From positions 161,472,093-161,536,092 of the forward strand of contig BTPG01000002.1 in the NCBI GenBank assembly GCA_036245525.1: a stretch of 64,000 bases of DNA, written 5' to 3'. Numbering within the stretch: the first letter of the stretch is position 1; each line of letters begins with the position of its first letter. Of this stretch, positions 22,134-31,832 are shown in pieces. The translations under genes and the position numbers were made by a program. The stretch is from Semisulcospira habei. Its lineage: Eukaryota; Mollusca; Gastropoda; Semisulcospiridae. The notes beneath the pieces were generated by a model, which was not told where the DNA came from, did no database searches, and saw nothing but the letters and a program-made list of their open reading frames with translations.

Positions 22134-23398
22134 TGTTTTCTCAAAACTCTTATCGATGGCATGACTAATAGCCCCACGGCATTCTTCATCGCACAAGCGA
22201 CACCGCTCACCTACGACAGTGCGAGAACCTTTTCGGGAATCCTCTTTTAAAGACGAGTGCACCAGACCCGACGAGCGGATCCACGTGGACACAGTCGTTC
22301 CCCCAGTAGTTGCCGATCCTCTCACCACAATGATTGATCTGTCCGCTGCATTTCGAGGGAATCTTCTCCTTCGCTTCACAGCCTTCCCCCTCATCGGTCA
22401 GCCATCAGGTGAGCCATCTTTCTTTCCCCATAAACACAGCTCGTCGACCGCATACTACAAGGGAAGTCGCCTCATCCCAAACTCGCTCTTGTGATGTACA
22501 ACGGTTACCCCCTAGCCAAATTCCTTCCTTGCCCGGGTCCCGGCGGTCTGCTTCTCTTGCTGACGAGGAGGTCCTGAGTATTCTGCCAGAGGATTCTGTC
22601 TCAGCACTGCTTTTCGATGATCGTCGGTCCACGACTCCGGTCTCTCAGACTTCATGCAGCTCCTCGACACAGGCTCCCTTTGTAGCCCCGAGCACGGAGA
22701 CTCTGCGGTCCTTAGATGAAGCCGCACGGCTGATTTCGTCCATTCTTCCTCCGGACGCCTGTCCCCCGTCTCCCCCTCTCAAGCGGAAAGCTTCCGCTTT
22801 CGTGGATGCCCCCAGACAAGGCAAGAGGTTCAGGTCCCTCCCACAGCCCCCAGGATTTCGGGATCTTGCGGATGCATTTTCGGCGCACTTACAGCAGGTC
22901 TCCTTTGGCGACTCCAGTTTTTTCGCAGACTCCAAGTGGCCGGAGGGGTTGGATATCTCCTTTTGCCAGTGTTGGTATGCTGGGCATTCTCAGGCCTTTA
23001 GTTGCCCTCTTCCAGCAGTGGATATCGCAGCAGAAAGTCAGGCGGGCGGTCGCAGATCCCTGCAGCTGTGTTTATGGGGAAAGAAAGATGGCTCACCTGA
23101 TGGCTGGACCGACGAGGGGGAAGGCTGTGAAGCGAAGGAGAAGATTCCCTCGAAATGCAGCGGACAGATCGATCATTGTGGTGAGAGGATCGGCAACTAC
23201 TGGGGGAACGACTGTGTCCATGTGGATCCGCTCGTCGGGTCCTGGTGCACTCGTCTTTAAAAGAGGATTCCCGAAAAGGTTCTCGCACTGTCGTAGGTGA
23301 GCGGTGTCGCTTGTGCGATGAAGAATGCCGTGGGGCTATTAGTCATGCCATTGGTAAGTATTTTTCAAAAAAATACATTTTAGAGAAAAATATATTTT
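22134..23398 (+). mobile_element. Element I: 1.26-kb DIRS derivative with 290-bp inverted repeats
   Basis: The left repeat (22150-22441) and right repeat (23064-23357) are inverted copies differing at only a handful of positions. The outer ends (TTTTCTCAAAACTC ... GATGG and CCATTGGTAAGTATTTTTC) are DIRS-type. The middle is a Gag fragment only. No RT, RNase H, recombinase or internal complementary region is present, so it is non-autonomous. It sits inside a minisatellite. Confidence 0.8.
22450..23062 (+). pseudogene. DIRS Gag fragment in element I
   Basis: SLDEAARLISSILPPDACPP, LKRKASAFVDAPRQGKRFRS, PPGFRDLADAFSAHL and DSKWPEGLDISFCQCWYAGH match the Gag central block of copies A, D and E, in an ORF from 22334 that stays open through the fragment. 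N- and C-terminal parts are missing. Confidence 0.75.
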
Positions 23399-23680
23399 TG
23401 TGTCCATATTTTTTTTGTTTCTTTCCTCATGAGGTTCTGTGCCTCGCGCTGTCACCTTTTTGTGTCCATATTTTTTTGTTTCTTTCCTCATGAGGTTCTG
23501 TGCCTCGCACGGTCACCTTTTTGTGTCCATATTTTTTTTGTTTCTTTCCTCATGAGGTTCTGTGCCTTGCGCGGTCACCTTTTTGTGTCCATATTTTGTT
23601 TGTTTCTTTCCTCATGAGGTTCTGTGCCTCGCGCGGTCACCTTTTTGTGTCCATATTTTTTTTGTTTCTTTGGCCTTGAG
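23399..23680 (+). repeat. 60-bp minisatellite, right part
   Basis: About five units of TTTTTGTGTCCATATTTTTT, GTTTCTTTCCTCATGAGG and TTCTGTGCCTCGCGCGGTCA, continuing the array at 22010. Confidence 0.88.
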
Positions 23681-23938
23681 TCAACAAGGATTTCTGAGAC
23701 ACAATCTGTGTTCACTGGCAGTGAAGGGGTTAAATGGGTCACCGTGATTACCATATATACATATATGTTGTTATAAGCAGTGAAATGCATACACAATCAT
23801 GTCTTCCTCACAGTGACAGGGTGAAAAGAGAATACAACAGAACCTGTTTTGAGTGACCACCCTTGTGCGAGATCACCTGTCAGTAAGGACCATCATTTAG
23901 GTGGCTACAGCCAGCTAAGTGATGGTCTTTAACCCATT

Positions 23939-24047
23939 CAGCCCTGACGCACTATAGCAGGAGACAGGTCGACCTGCAGCTGGTGCATAGTCGTTAAATG
24001 ACGCCTCCAAAATCTGGGAAATATGGCTGTTGGGCTGATTGAGTTAA
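23939..24047. mobile_element. Palindromic TTAA MITE lacking its hairpin
   Basis: Starts TTAACCCATTCAGCCCTGAC and ends GATTGAGTTAA. The sequence passes from GGAGACAGGTCGAC directly to CTGCAGCTGGTGCATAG, so both arms of the palindrome are gone while both flanks remain. Confidence 0.75.
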
Positions 24048-24212
24048 TGACAGTTGACACTTTGTGCCCATCATGACTTCTCTTGAGAAAGCACCTGCCT
24101 GTCTTTCAAGATCAACCACTTTCGTCTTGCAAAACAGGCTGAACTAGTACAGCCAGTGGAATCAGGTGCTTTCCTGTACTGATGAATTTATTCACACTGT
24201 TTATGTTTTCAG

Positions 24213-24359
24213 GCCCTTCGCCGAATACCCATGCACCTTCGTAAGAAGAAGCGTGCGGAGAAGAAGAAACCATTGCATTTTGAGATCCTTCCTCCAAGTG
24301 GCAGCCTGTTGCCGGGACAAAGGGTCAACATTCAGGTCAAGTTTATGCCATCGGAGGAG
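24213..24359 (+). CDS. HYDIN: HYDIN exon 7 of window
   Basis: Forty-nine codons, phase 0 at both ends, from TTTTCAG to GTCAGT. MHLRKKKRAEKKKP is a strongly basic linker. FEILPPSGSLLPGQRVNIQV then KFMPSEE is the conserved Pro-Gly turn and strand of an ASH domain. It is separated from exon 6 by a 5.4-kb intron full of repeats. Confidence 0.94.
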
Positions 24360-24400
24360 GTCAGTGGCAGCATGGATCTGTAGACTTGTAGTTGTATATA

Positions 24401-24790
24401 ATAATAATAATAAATAGCGCTTATAAAGCAGAAAAACACCAGACTCACTGCACATGTACAATGCACACTCTCTCAGAAACATGCACAATCATATGCTACT
24501 TTAAACCACCCCCTCCCTTCCCAACACCGTGCATCCATTTCCCTGTCTAGAATCTGAAGAAAAAAAAGTCAGTTAACAGTTTGCTAGGAAAACAGATGTG
24601 CTACATGCTAAAAGGTCTGACAAAAAAGGAAAGTCTTCAAGTTCAAGTGAACTTTGAACTGGGACAGTGTGGGCAGATTCTGCAGTTCAGTTGGCAGCAG
24701 GTTCTAGACACTGGAAGCTAAAAAGGTGAAAGTCTGCTCACCGACAGTCTTCATGTTTAGCTTTGGGATTTTTACAAGTTTTTCGCTGGA
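24401..24790. repeat. LINE/SINE-like repeat with (ATA)n start
   Basis: ATAATAATAATAATAAATAG then CGCTTATAAAGC resembles the 3' tail of L2/CR1-type elements. AAGTCTTCAAGTTCAAGTGA and GGTTCTAGACACTGGAAGCT follow. Compare the tail of the LINE at 60375. Confidence 0.5.
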
Positions 24791-24998
24791 GGAATGGAGG
24801 GTGTGTGATGGCTGATAAATACACAACTTGTATTTAGGGTTTATTTGCACTGGACAGTGTTCACCATGTACAGTTTAGCACAAGACCAAATGTACCTCAG
24901 GTACAGTATGACATTGGACAATGTACATGGGGTATGGTGTCCTCAAAAGTATACTATAGTGACTACTTCAGCCTTACGGGCAGCAGGATACTTTATCT

Positions 24999-25225
24999 GG
25001 TCACACATAGCTGATTTCTCGGATGTATTGTAGAGGATGAGATAGGATATATTAGTGTCAGTATCATTTTGTTTAAATTTCTGCACACAATCTAAGCCAT
25101 TTATCCCCAATGGTCACACATAGCTGATTTCTCGGATGTATTGTAGAGGATGAGATAGGATATATTAGTGTCAGTATCATTTCGTTTAAATTTCTGCACA
25201 CAATCTAAGCCATTTATCCCCAATG
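24999..25225 (+). repeat. 113-bp tandem duplication
   Basis: Two adjacent copies of 113 bp (start GGTCACACATAGCTGATTTC) differ at one base. The right copy runs into a TTAA MITE, and the unit includes the first 20 bp of that MITE. Confidence 0.92.
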
Positions 25226-25416
25226 CACTTCAGTAGGAGATGGATCAACCTTGATAAATCAAGGGTAGTGCCAAATTAGCTTGGCACCTCATGGTGCCAA
25301 GCTAATCTGGCACTACCTTTGATTTCTAATGGTCAGTCCATCTTATGCAGCTGGTACATTTGTGAGGTTACTCCTCCAAAACTTGGGGAATGCTGCCTTG
25401 GTGATAAATGGATTAA
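25204..25416. mobile_element. Palindromic MITE, copy at 25.2 kb
   Basis: CTAAGCCATTTATCCCCAAT to ATAAATGGATTAA with hairpin arms GTGCCAAATTAGCTTGGCAC / GTGCCAAGCTAATCTGGCAC. One terminal TTAA has mutated to CTAA. Confidence 0.78.
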
Positions 25417-25641
25417 TAAGAAAGTCAAGCAGGTAAGTTGTTTTGTGTGCTGGTCTGTCATTTTGTTCCTACAGCCTAGACCTGTAAGGTTCACATTTTG
25501 CAGTCACAGACAAGCACACATTTTATGGACTACGTCAGTTGTGATAATTATGACATTTACTGGATTTCTGTATGAAAGCCCTATTAACAAAACAAAAATC
25601 CTCCCCCCCCCCCCCCCCCTCTGTTTTTTTTTTCACACCAG

Positions 25642-25881
25642 AAATTCTATGAGCAGCGCATTCCCATCAAGATTGCCCAAAGCAGCCAGCGCATCTTGCT
25701 TCTGTGCCGTGGTCAGGGGCTGGAACCCCGCCTTGAGATGGAAAAGCAGCTGGTGGAGTTTGGTCCCATCTTGCCACACAGCAGTGGGGACGAGCAGGAG
25801 GTCATCTTCCGCAATCCCTGTGCCTTTCCCATCGAGTTTTACAACCTGGAGTTTGACCCACAGTTCCTGGAGGAGGAGAAG
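25642..25881 (+). CDS. HYDIN: HYDIN exon 8 of window
   Basis: Eighty codons, phase 0 at both ends, from CACACCAG to GTAAGA. KFYEQRIPIKIAQSSQRILL closes one ASH domain; CRGQGLEPRLEMEKQLVEFG opens another, followed by FRNPCAFPIEFYNLEFDP. This is one of the most recognisable HYDIN stretches. The last 21 codons and the donor are duplicated 130 bp downstream (25949-26011). Confidence 0.96.
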
Positions 25882-25948
25882 GTAAGATAAGTCCATGTCA
25901 CAGTTGTTAGGGGCATGTACACAACTGCGTATAGAACCTGTTTGGTCA

Positions 25949-26011
25949 TGTGCCATCCTCATCCAGTTTTATGACCTGGAGTTTGACCCACATTTCCTGG
26001 AGAAGGAAATG
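25949..26011 (+). other. Duplicated 3' end of HYDIN exon 8 (candidate extra exon)
   Basis: This 63-nt stretch copies the last 21 codons of exon 8 at an exact 130-bp offset. The reading frame is intact (residues such as FYDLEFDPHFLEKEM) and it is followed by a GTAAGT donor at 26012. An internal acceptor-like CCTCATCCAG ends at 25966, so a 45-nt cassette (25967-26011, 15 codons, phase 0-0) could be spliced between exons 8 and 9 without shifting frame. Whether it is used is unknown. A third, shorter copy (GTGCCTTTCTCATACAG and the following bases) lies near 26080-26105. Confidence 0.6.
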
Positions 26012-26255
26012 GTAAGTCCATGTTACAGTGGTTAGGCACATACATAGACACAACAATCTTATAGAACCTCTTTAGCCCTGTGCCTTTCTCATACAGTTTT
26101 ACAACTTTTAAGAATCTACAGTTCAGGGAATAGAAGCTAAGAGAAGCCTTTGTCCTGTGTGATGCATTATAGTTCATAGATTGTCATGAGTCATGCTGTT
26201 GTGATGAAACAAAATTGTGTTTGGTCAGAAAATTGTGCACCTTTCTAGCAGTTGT

Positions 26256-26548
26256 TGTTTTGGATTGCATTGGCTTGATTTGTGACTCTTGGCATTGGCT
26301 TGATTTGTGACTCTTGGCATTGGCTTGATTTATGACTCTTGGCATTGGCTTGATTTATTATGACTCTTGGCATTGGCTTGATTTGTGACTCTTGGCATTG
26401 GCTTGATTTATGACTCTTGGCATTGTCTTGATTTGTGACTCTTGGTATTGGCTTGATTTGTGACTCTTGGCATTGGCTTGATTTGTGACTCTTGGCATTG
26501 GCTTGATTTGTGACTCTTGGCATTGGCTTGATTTGTGACTTTTGGCAG
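26256..26548 (+). repeat. 25-bp minisatellite ending in the exon 9 acceptor
   Basis: About eleven units of GCATTGGCTTGATTTGTGAC TCTTG. The last reads TGACTTTTG and then GCAG in place of GCAT, which creates the AG of the exon 9 splice site. Confidence 0.92.
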
Positions 26549-26651
26549 GTGTTGCGCCTGATGAGAGGATATGATGAATATAACACCATCCTGCTGCCTC
26601 CTCGCGCACCAGGAGAAAAACTGCCACATGAGCTGCTGGACTACTATGATG
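26549..26651 (+). CDS. HYDIN: HYDIN exon 9 of window
   Basis: The exon is 103 nt, phase 0 to phase 1, between CTTTTGGCAG and GTAGAC. RLMRGYDEYNTILLPPRAPG then LPHELLDYYD is the conserved HYDIN block after the exon 8 ASH domain. The acceptor is the last, altered unit of a 25-bp minisatellite (26256-26548). Confidence 0.94.
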
Positions 26652-26700
26652 GTAGACATTCAACTTGTACAACTTTTCTCTGTGTTTGTATGTCTGTGTG

Positions 26701-26733
<33 letters not shown>

Positions 26734-26796
26734 ATCCCAGTAAGTGCAAGGCCATCACACAGATATCTGATGTGCACCAGGCCGAGTGCAGCTGTC

Positions 26797-26999
26797 TTAA
26801 CCCATTTAGCAGCGAGTCCCGACAGCAGGAGGTGGATTGACCATGATAATTCAAGGGTTAGGGTTAGGGTTCAGGCACCAAGCTAATCTTGCACTACCTT
26901 TCAATTATCATGGTCAACCCACCTCCTGCAACTGGTACATAGTCATTACGTAACACTTCCAAACTTTGGGAAATGTACCCCTGGGGCTAAAACGGTTAA
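26797..26999. mobile_element. Palindromic TTAA MITE with telomere-like repeats in one arm
   Basis: TTAACCCATTTAGCAGCG to ACGGTTAA. In the left arm CAAGGG is followed by TTAGGGTTAGGGTT in place of the usual TAGTGCCAGATTAGCTTGG. Confidence 0.78.
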
Positions 27000-27027
27000 G
27001 CTCTGTGTTAATGAATGTCTTCATCTG

Positions 27028-27072
27028 TATGTTGGTGTGTGAGGTCACCTATATGTTGGTGTGTGATTGCAG
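27028..27072 (+). repeat. 24-bp duplication at the exon 10 acceptor
   Basis: TATGTTGGTGTGTGAGGTCA (27028) and TATGTTGGTGTGTGATTGCA (27052) are tandem; the second ends in the splice acceptor. Confidence 0.8.
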
Positions 27073-27174
27073 AGCAAATGAAGAAGTTGGAGGAGGAAGA
27101 GAGAGCAAGGGAGGAGGCGCGGGCAGAGGAACTGCGCAGACAGCAGGAAGAGAAAGAGGCTGATGGAAAACCTG
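27073..27174 (+). CDS. HYDIN: HYDIN exon 10 of window (charged coiled coil)
   Basis: The exon is 102 nt, phase 1 to phase 1, between GATTGCAG and GTTAGT. The peptide (EQMKKLEEEERAREEA and so on to ADGKP) is almost entirely Glu, Lys, Arg and Gln, consistent with a single long helix or coiled coil. A 24-bp duplication lies directly upstream of the acceptor. Confidence 0.88.
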
Positions 27175-27569
27175 GTTAGTAGATCTGCTGAGATGGGAGA
27201 AACTTCAGCAGTGCAGCAGAACCTGTTTTGAGATACCCTCCCTTATCAGAGGACACCTATCATTAAAGACCACCATTTATTGGCTGTAGCCTGATGACTC
27301 GAATGATGTCGAATTTCTTTTGCTTGTCAGTATAGTAGGTACACATAAGATAGTGTTTTGTGAGAGGTCACTGTGTGCAATGCAGACTTAGAATGCTAAT
27401 GTGCCACATAAAATATGAAGTCCAAGACAACAGAAAAGTGATTGGACATAGGCAGCTTCGAGACAATATGATAGGATATTTTACCTATTGGCATCTACAT
27501 TAATTGGGCATTTTAGTCCTGCAATGGGACTATGCCCAATGTCTGATGCCTAGTTGCATCCCTGTGACA

Positions 27570-28157
27570 GTATGGGTGTTTGATTTTGACAGATGGGTGA
27601 ACCCTGACATGGGTTTTTGGTTCTGACAGAGATGGGTGAGGCCTGACGGTATGCATGTTTGGTTCTGACAGAAGGGTGAAGCCTGACATTATGAGTGTTT
27701 GGTTCAAACAGAGATGGGTGAGGCCTGACGGTATGCATGTTTGGTTCTGACAGAAGGGTGAAGCCTGACATTATGGGTGTTTGGTTCAAACAGAGATGGG
27801 TGAGACCTGACAGTATGGGTGTGTGATTCTGGCAGAGATGGTGAAGCCTGATAGTATGGGTGTTTGGTACTAACAGACGGGTGAGGCTTGACAGTATGTG
27901 TGTTGGGTATTGACAGATGGATGAGGCCTGGTGTTTGCTTCGGACAGAGACAGATGAAGCCTGACAGTGTGGGTATTTGATTCTGATGGAGATGGGTGCA
28001 GTCAGACTGCATGGGTGTTTGGTTCTGAGAGACACATGTGAGACATGACAGTATGTATGTTTGGTTCTGACAGAGATGGATGAGACCTGATGGTATGGGT
28101 GTTTCATTCAGAGAGAGACAGTTGAAGCCTGACAGTATGCATGTTTGGTTCTGACAG
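27570..28157 (+). repeat. 42-bp array of acceptor-like units before exon 11
   Basis: Fourteen units with consensus TTTGGTTCTGACAG|AGATGGGTGAGGCC then TGACAGTATGGGTG. The fifteenth is the real junction TTTGGTTCTGACAG|AAATGGGTGAGGG. Units alternate in pairs in the middle (an 84-bp higher-order unit). Confidence 0.92.
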
Positions 28158-28316
28158 AAATGGGTGAGGGTGTAGAGACGGAGGAGTCAGAGGGCACTAA
28201 GGTGGATCATGGTTTGATCATCCAGACAACTGGACCCTCACGACCAGTCTCTGGCAACGCAGAACACACAGAGCCAACACCTGAGGATGCAGACAGAAAG
28301 GAGGAACTCTTGGAAG
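28158..28316 (+). CDS. HYDIN: HYDIN exon 11 of window (acidic linker)
   Basis: Fifty-three codons' worth of sequence (159 nt), phase 1 to phase 1, between TTCTGACAG and GTTAGG. The peptide is polar and acidic (EMGEGVETEESEGTK, later EPTPEDADRKEELLE), so probably disordered. It has no distinctive motif; assignment rests on matching phase, the open frame and position between exons 10 and 12. Its acceptor is the last unit of a 42-bp tandem array. Confidence 0.78.
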
Positions 28317-28369
28317 GTTAGGACCACCAGCTATTTCATGCCAAAATGCATTTCCTACGAAAAATAAAG

Positions 28370-28480
28370 TACCTCGCATAATTGCTGGAGACTTGCCATA
28401 TTGTGATAAGACTGGTCTTTTCTTTATGTGATACAGAAAAGATGCGTGATAAGACGGGTCTCGTTGCTGTGTGATACAGT
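28370..28480 (+). repeat. Units of the exon 12 acceptor-like array, left part
   Basis: GTGATACAGAAAAGATGCGT GATAAGAC closely matches the exon 12 junction GTGTTACAG|AGAAGATGCGTGATTCTG, 18.3 kb downstream. The remaining units lie at 46480-46771; element E and other repeats separate them. Confidence 0.7.
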
Positions 28481-29032
28481 CTGTGAAAACCTTCAAAACA
28501 GCCCTTAAAAACACACTTATTTATTCAAAAACGTTACCGATGGTATTACTGATAGGAAGATATACTTAGCCTGTCAGTTTCAGCCTCCAAAATTGTTGTG
28601 TGTTGCTACATAACCAGGGATGTAACTCTAGTAAGCAGTTGCCTAATCCCCTGAGTGGCCTCCCTATCCTCCGAGTAGCCTCCCTTACTAATCTCGCTCG
28701 AGTCCGTTATTGCCAGTTCTTTTACTTAGCTTCCATTATTTCTTCAAAATCGTTACCGATGGTATTACTGAGAGGAAGATATACTTAACTGACAATTTCA
28801 GTCTCCAAAAATTGTTGTGTGTTGCCACACAACCAGGGACGTACCTCTAGCAAGCAGTTACCCAATCCCCCCGAGTGTCCTCCTTATCCTCGGAATGACT
28901 TCCTGTCCAAATCTCGCGAGAGGCCGTTATTTCCAGTTCTATACTTGACTGCCATTTTGTTTAGATCCTTCTTTCTCAGTCTCCCGTTATCATCATCTTT
29001 TTTGTCCATTCTTCGGCCTTGTTTGTCTTAAC

Positions 29033-29220
29033 AAGGCCAGGTAAGGCCTCGGACATTGCCTCCCGCGATGATTGTGGCGAATTGGGCAATTTCCGTGGAT
29101 TTGCGGCATTTTGCCGTTTGTTTCGACTTCGTCTTCGATTGTCGGTTTTAACGGTCGTCTGCTCGGTTACGTAGCCTCTGGGCTACGCGCGTTTCATTTC
29201 CGCTCTGTTCACTGTTGCAG
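29033..29220 (+). other. ORF1 mini-exon and intron of D, start codon lost
   Basis: AAGGCCAG|GTAAGG (29033-29046) replaces ATGGCCAG|GTAAGG. The 180-nt intron with ACTGTTGCAG acceptor is preserved. Confidence 0.65.
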
Positions 29221-31560
29221 TTTTCTTCTTAAAAAACGTGCCCCAACTGTAAAAATTTCCAGTGGCCTAGTAACTTACATCCGTGCTGCCTGTCTTGCTC
29301 GGGATGTGCATCGGACCACACTTGTGATTTTTGTGCTAAGTGGGAAGAAGATCGCTGGTCCGAAATGTGGAAATTCTACCGTCGTCAGCACCCTGTACAG
29401 TCCGACGAAGCTCCTCTTTGTCCTATCACCACCAGCTCTGCCGCTATCAGTGTTTCTTCTCTGCAGCTCTTTGCCACTCAGGAGCGGGTGTTGAAACCTT
29501 CCCTCCCGCTGCAGGTGGTTTTACACCAGGTGAGAATGTACGCCCCCGCTCATATGAGCGTATTTCGCAGCCAGCCCCGCAGACCCGGCCTTCTAAGACG
29601 GGTCTCCAACGGAGGCAACCCCATCATTTGGGGGAGGAGACAGCAACCATCGGCAGTCCCTGGCGCGTGCCCTCTCCAGCCAGACGTGACTTTACTCAAT
29701 TGCACTTTTCCGTCGCAAAAAAAAAAAAAAAAAAAAAAAAAAAATTCAACACTTGTCGTCACATCACGACTTGTTGCCCAGCGCTTCGGCTCAACCACTG
29801 TCTCCTCGCGCCCTGGCTAAAAGCCAGTCACCGCGCAACTCAGCCAGCTCCGCAGACTCGGCCTTCTAAGACGGGTCTCCAACGGAGTCGAGCCCATCAT
29901 TTTGGGGAGAGGAGACAGGACCATCGGCAGTCCCTGGCGCGTGCCCTCTCCAGCCAGACGTGACTTTACCCACTTGCACTTTTCCGTCGCAACTTCAGCA
30001 ATTGTCGTCACATCACGACTCGTTGCTCAGCGCTTCGTCTCAACCACTGTCTCCTCGCGCCCTGGCTAAAAGCCAGTCACCGCGCAACTCAGCCAGCTCC
30101 GCAGACTCGGCCTTCTAAGACGGGTCTCCAACGGAGTCAAGCCCATCGTTTTGGGGAGAGGAGACAGGACCTTCGGCAGTCCCTGGCGCGTGCCCTCTCC
30201 AGCCAGACGTGACTTTACCCACTTGCACTTTACCGTCGCAACTTCAGCAATTGTCGTCACATCACGACTCGTTGCTCGGCGCTTCGTCTCAACCACTGTC
30301 TCCTCGCGCCCTGGCTAAAAGCCAGTCACCGCGCAACTCAGCCAGCTCCGCAGACTCGGCCTTCTAAGACGGGTCTCCAACGGAGTCCAGCCCATCTTTT
30401 TGGGGAGAGGAGACAGCGACCATCGGCAGTCCCTGGCGCGTGCCCTCTCCAGCCAGACGTGACTACCCAATTGCACTTTTCCGTCGCAACTTCAACAATT
30501 GTCGTCACATCACGACTCGTTGCTCGGCGCTTCGTCTCAACCACTGTCTCCTCGCGCCCTGGCTAAAAGCCAGTCACCGCGCACTCGTGCCACACTTGGT
30601 ACGTCCTCTCGGCGTATTTCTCACCCCTTCCGTCGGTTTTATTCTCCTATTGCAGACGTTTCCCTTCGGGATCCTACACCATCGTCCGTCCCCTGTCACC
30701 GTGATTCCTGGGTTTCTCCTGCCCCCCGTCGCTCGTGACATGCCTCTCGATGACGGGTGGATCCCCTTTGCTTCGAACGTCCTTTGCAGTGCTGTCGACG
30801 CCACCTTCATTGTGCTCCAGAGGGGGGACAGTCCTGGTCCCGTTCCCGTTCTCCTGCTCGTCGCCTGCTTTTGCCTGAGAGCTGTCAGCATCTGCCCTCT
30901 TCCTTACGGCGTCCTTCTTATTCTTCTTCATGTGACTGTCGGAGTTCTCGGCGAACTGGGCACCTGGACTCCTCATCTGTCCCTCGGCGATCTTCTCCGG
31001 CCACCGCGCGATCGTTACTCTTTCCAAGGGTCCTGTTTCCCCTGGCGTTTGGCAACGCTGGTTCAAGAGGATGTTCTTCGCCTTCATCCGGTGGATTCTG
31101 CTTGCGACCTTGGGGTTTTGCCGCACCTTTCTCCATCTAGAGTCCTTTACCCGCGGACTCTCAACACAGCTGTTCTCCGTCCTCGGACTGTTTCACTCCG
31201 GGTGTCGAGACTCAACGGTCCTTTGACGAGGCCTCCGACCTCATTCTTCGCTCTCTTCCCCCAGACGCCGATGATGCGGCGGATTTATGGGCTGATGGGC
31301 CGATTTGCCTCCCTACACTTCCTCTGAAGCGAAAGGCGTCGGCTTCGGTGGATGTTTCCCTTCACCCTAAGCATTTCCGATCTCTTCCGCCACCATCTGG
31401 CTTTCGAGATCTGGCGGAGGCGTTCTCGGCGCAATTGCCTATTGGCACTTTCAAAGAGCCTCTCTTCTTTTCCTATACTAAGTGACCTGACGGCGTAGAC
31501 ATTCGCTTCCGCCAACGTTGGTACGCAGGTCACTCAGGCTTTTGCGTGCCCTTTGCCTTA
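29221..31560 (+). pseudogene. DIRS D Gag-like ORF1, frameshifted
   Basis: The start resembles A (WEEDRWSEMWKFY-type sequence after the zinc ribbon). The middle is expanded by a 249-bp tandem repeat. The conserved block LKRKASASVDVSLHPKHFRS and FRDLAEAFSAQLP lies near 31320-31440. An A tract at 29717-29744 and several shifts destroy the frame. Confidence 0.65.
29570..30580 (+). repeat. 249-bp tandem array inside D's Gag
   Basis: Four near-identical units, with starts GCGCAACTCAGCCAGCTCC at 29833, 30082 and 30331. Copy A has one unit. The period is a multiple of three (83 codons), so the expansion could have kept frame before later decay. Confidence 0.88.
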
Positions 31561-31832
31561 GCTTGATGATACGGCGGATTTACAGGTGGGTGAACGCCGC
31601 TTTGCCTTTGCCCGGGTCCCTCGCGGTTTTGATAAAACTGCTGTCATGATCCGCAACACGCTGGTCTGCTCCCGCTTCCGCGATCTCGCTACCCAGGCGA
31701 TGGTACGCGCTCTTGAAGACCATTGGGATCCTCACTCTACTGCGCCGCTGCGAGAGATACATTCTCTTTCGGTGGTGGCTAATCGGGCTGCGTAACATGC
31801 TTCTGCAAATGCGATAGCTGCCGCCATCAACT

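Noticed and set aside
25633..25962. 109-codon minus-strand ORF
   Set aside because: Antisense of HYDIN exon 8.
26245..26777. Minus-strand ORFs with repeated KSHKSSQCQES-like peptide
   Set aside because: Antisense of the 25-bp minisatellite.
27550..28107. 185-codon open frame on the minus strand
   Set aside because: It is the antisense of the 42-bp repeat array; the repeated peptide comes from repeat periodicity, not coding constraint.
28484..28517. SVKTFKTALKTHL reading, like an L2/CR1 LINE C-terminus
   Set aside because: The match is only about 12 codons, cut by element E, with no more LINE sequence on either side; too short to annotate.
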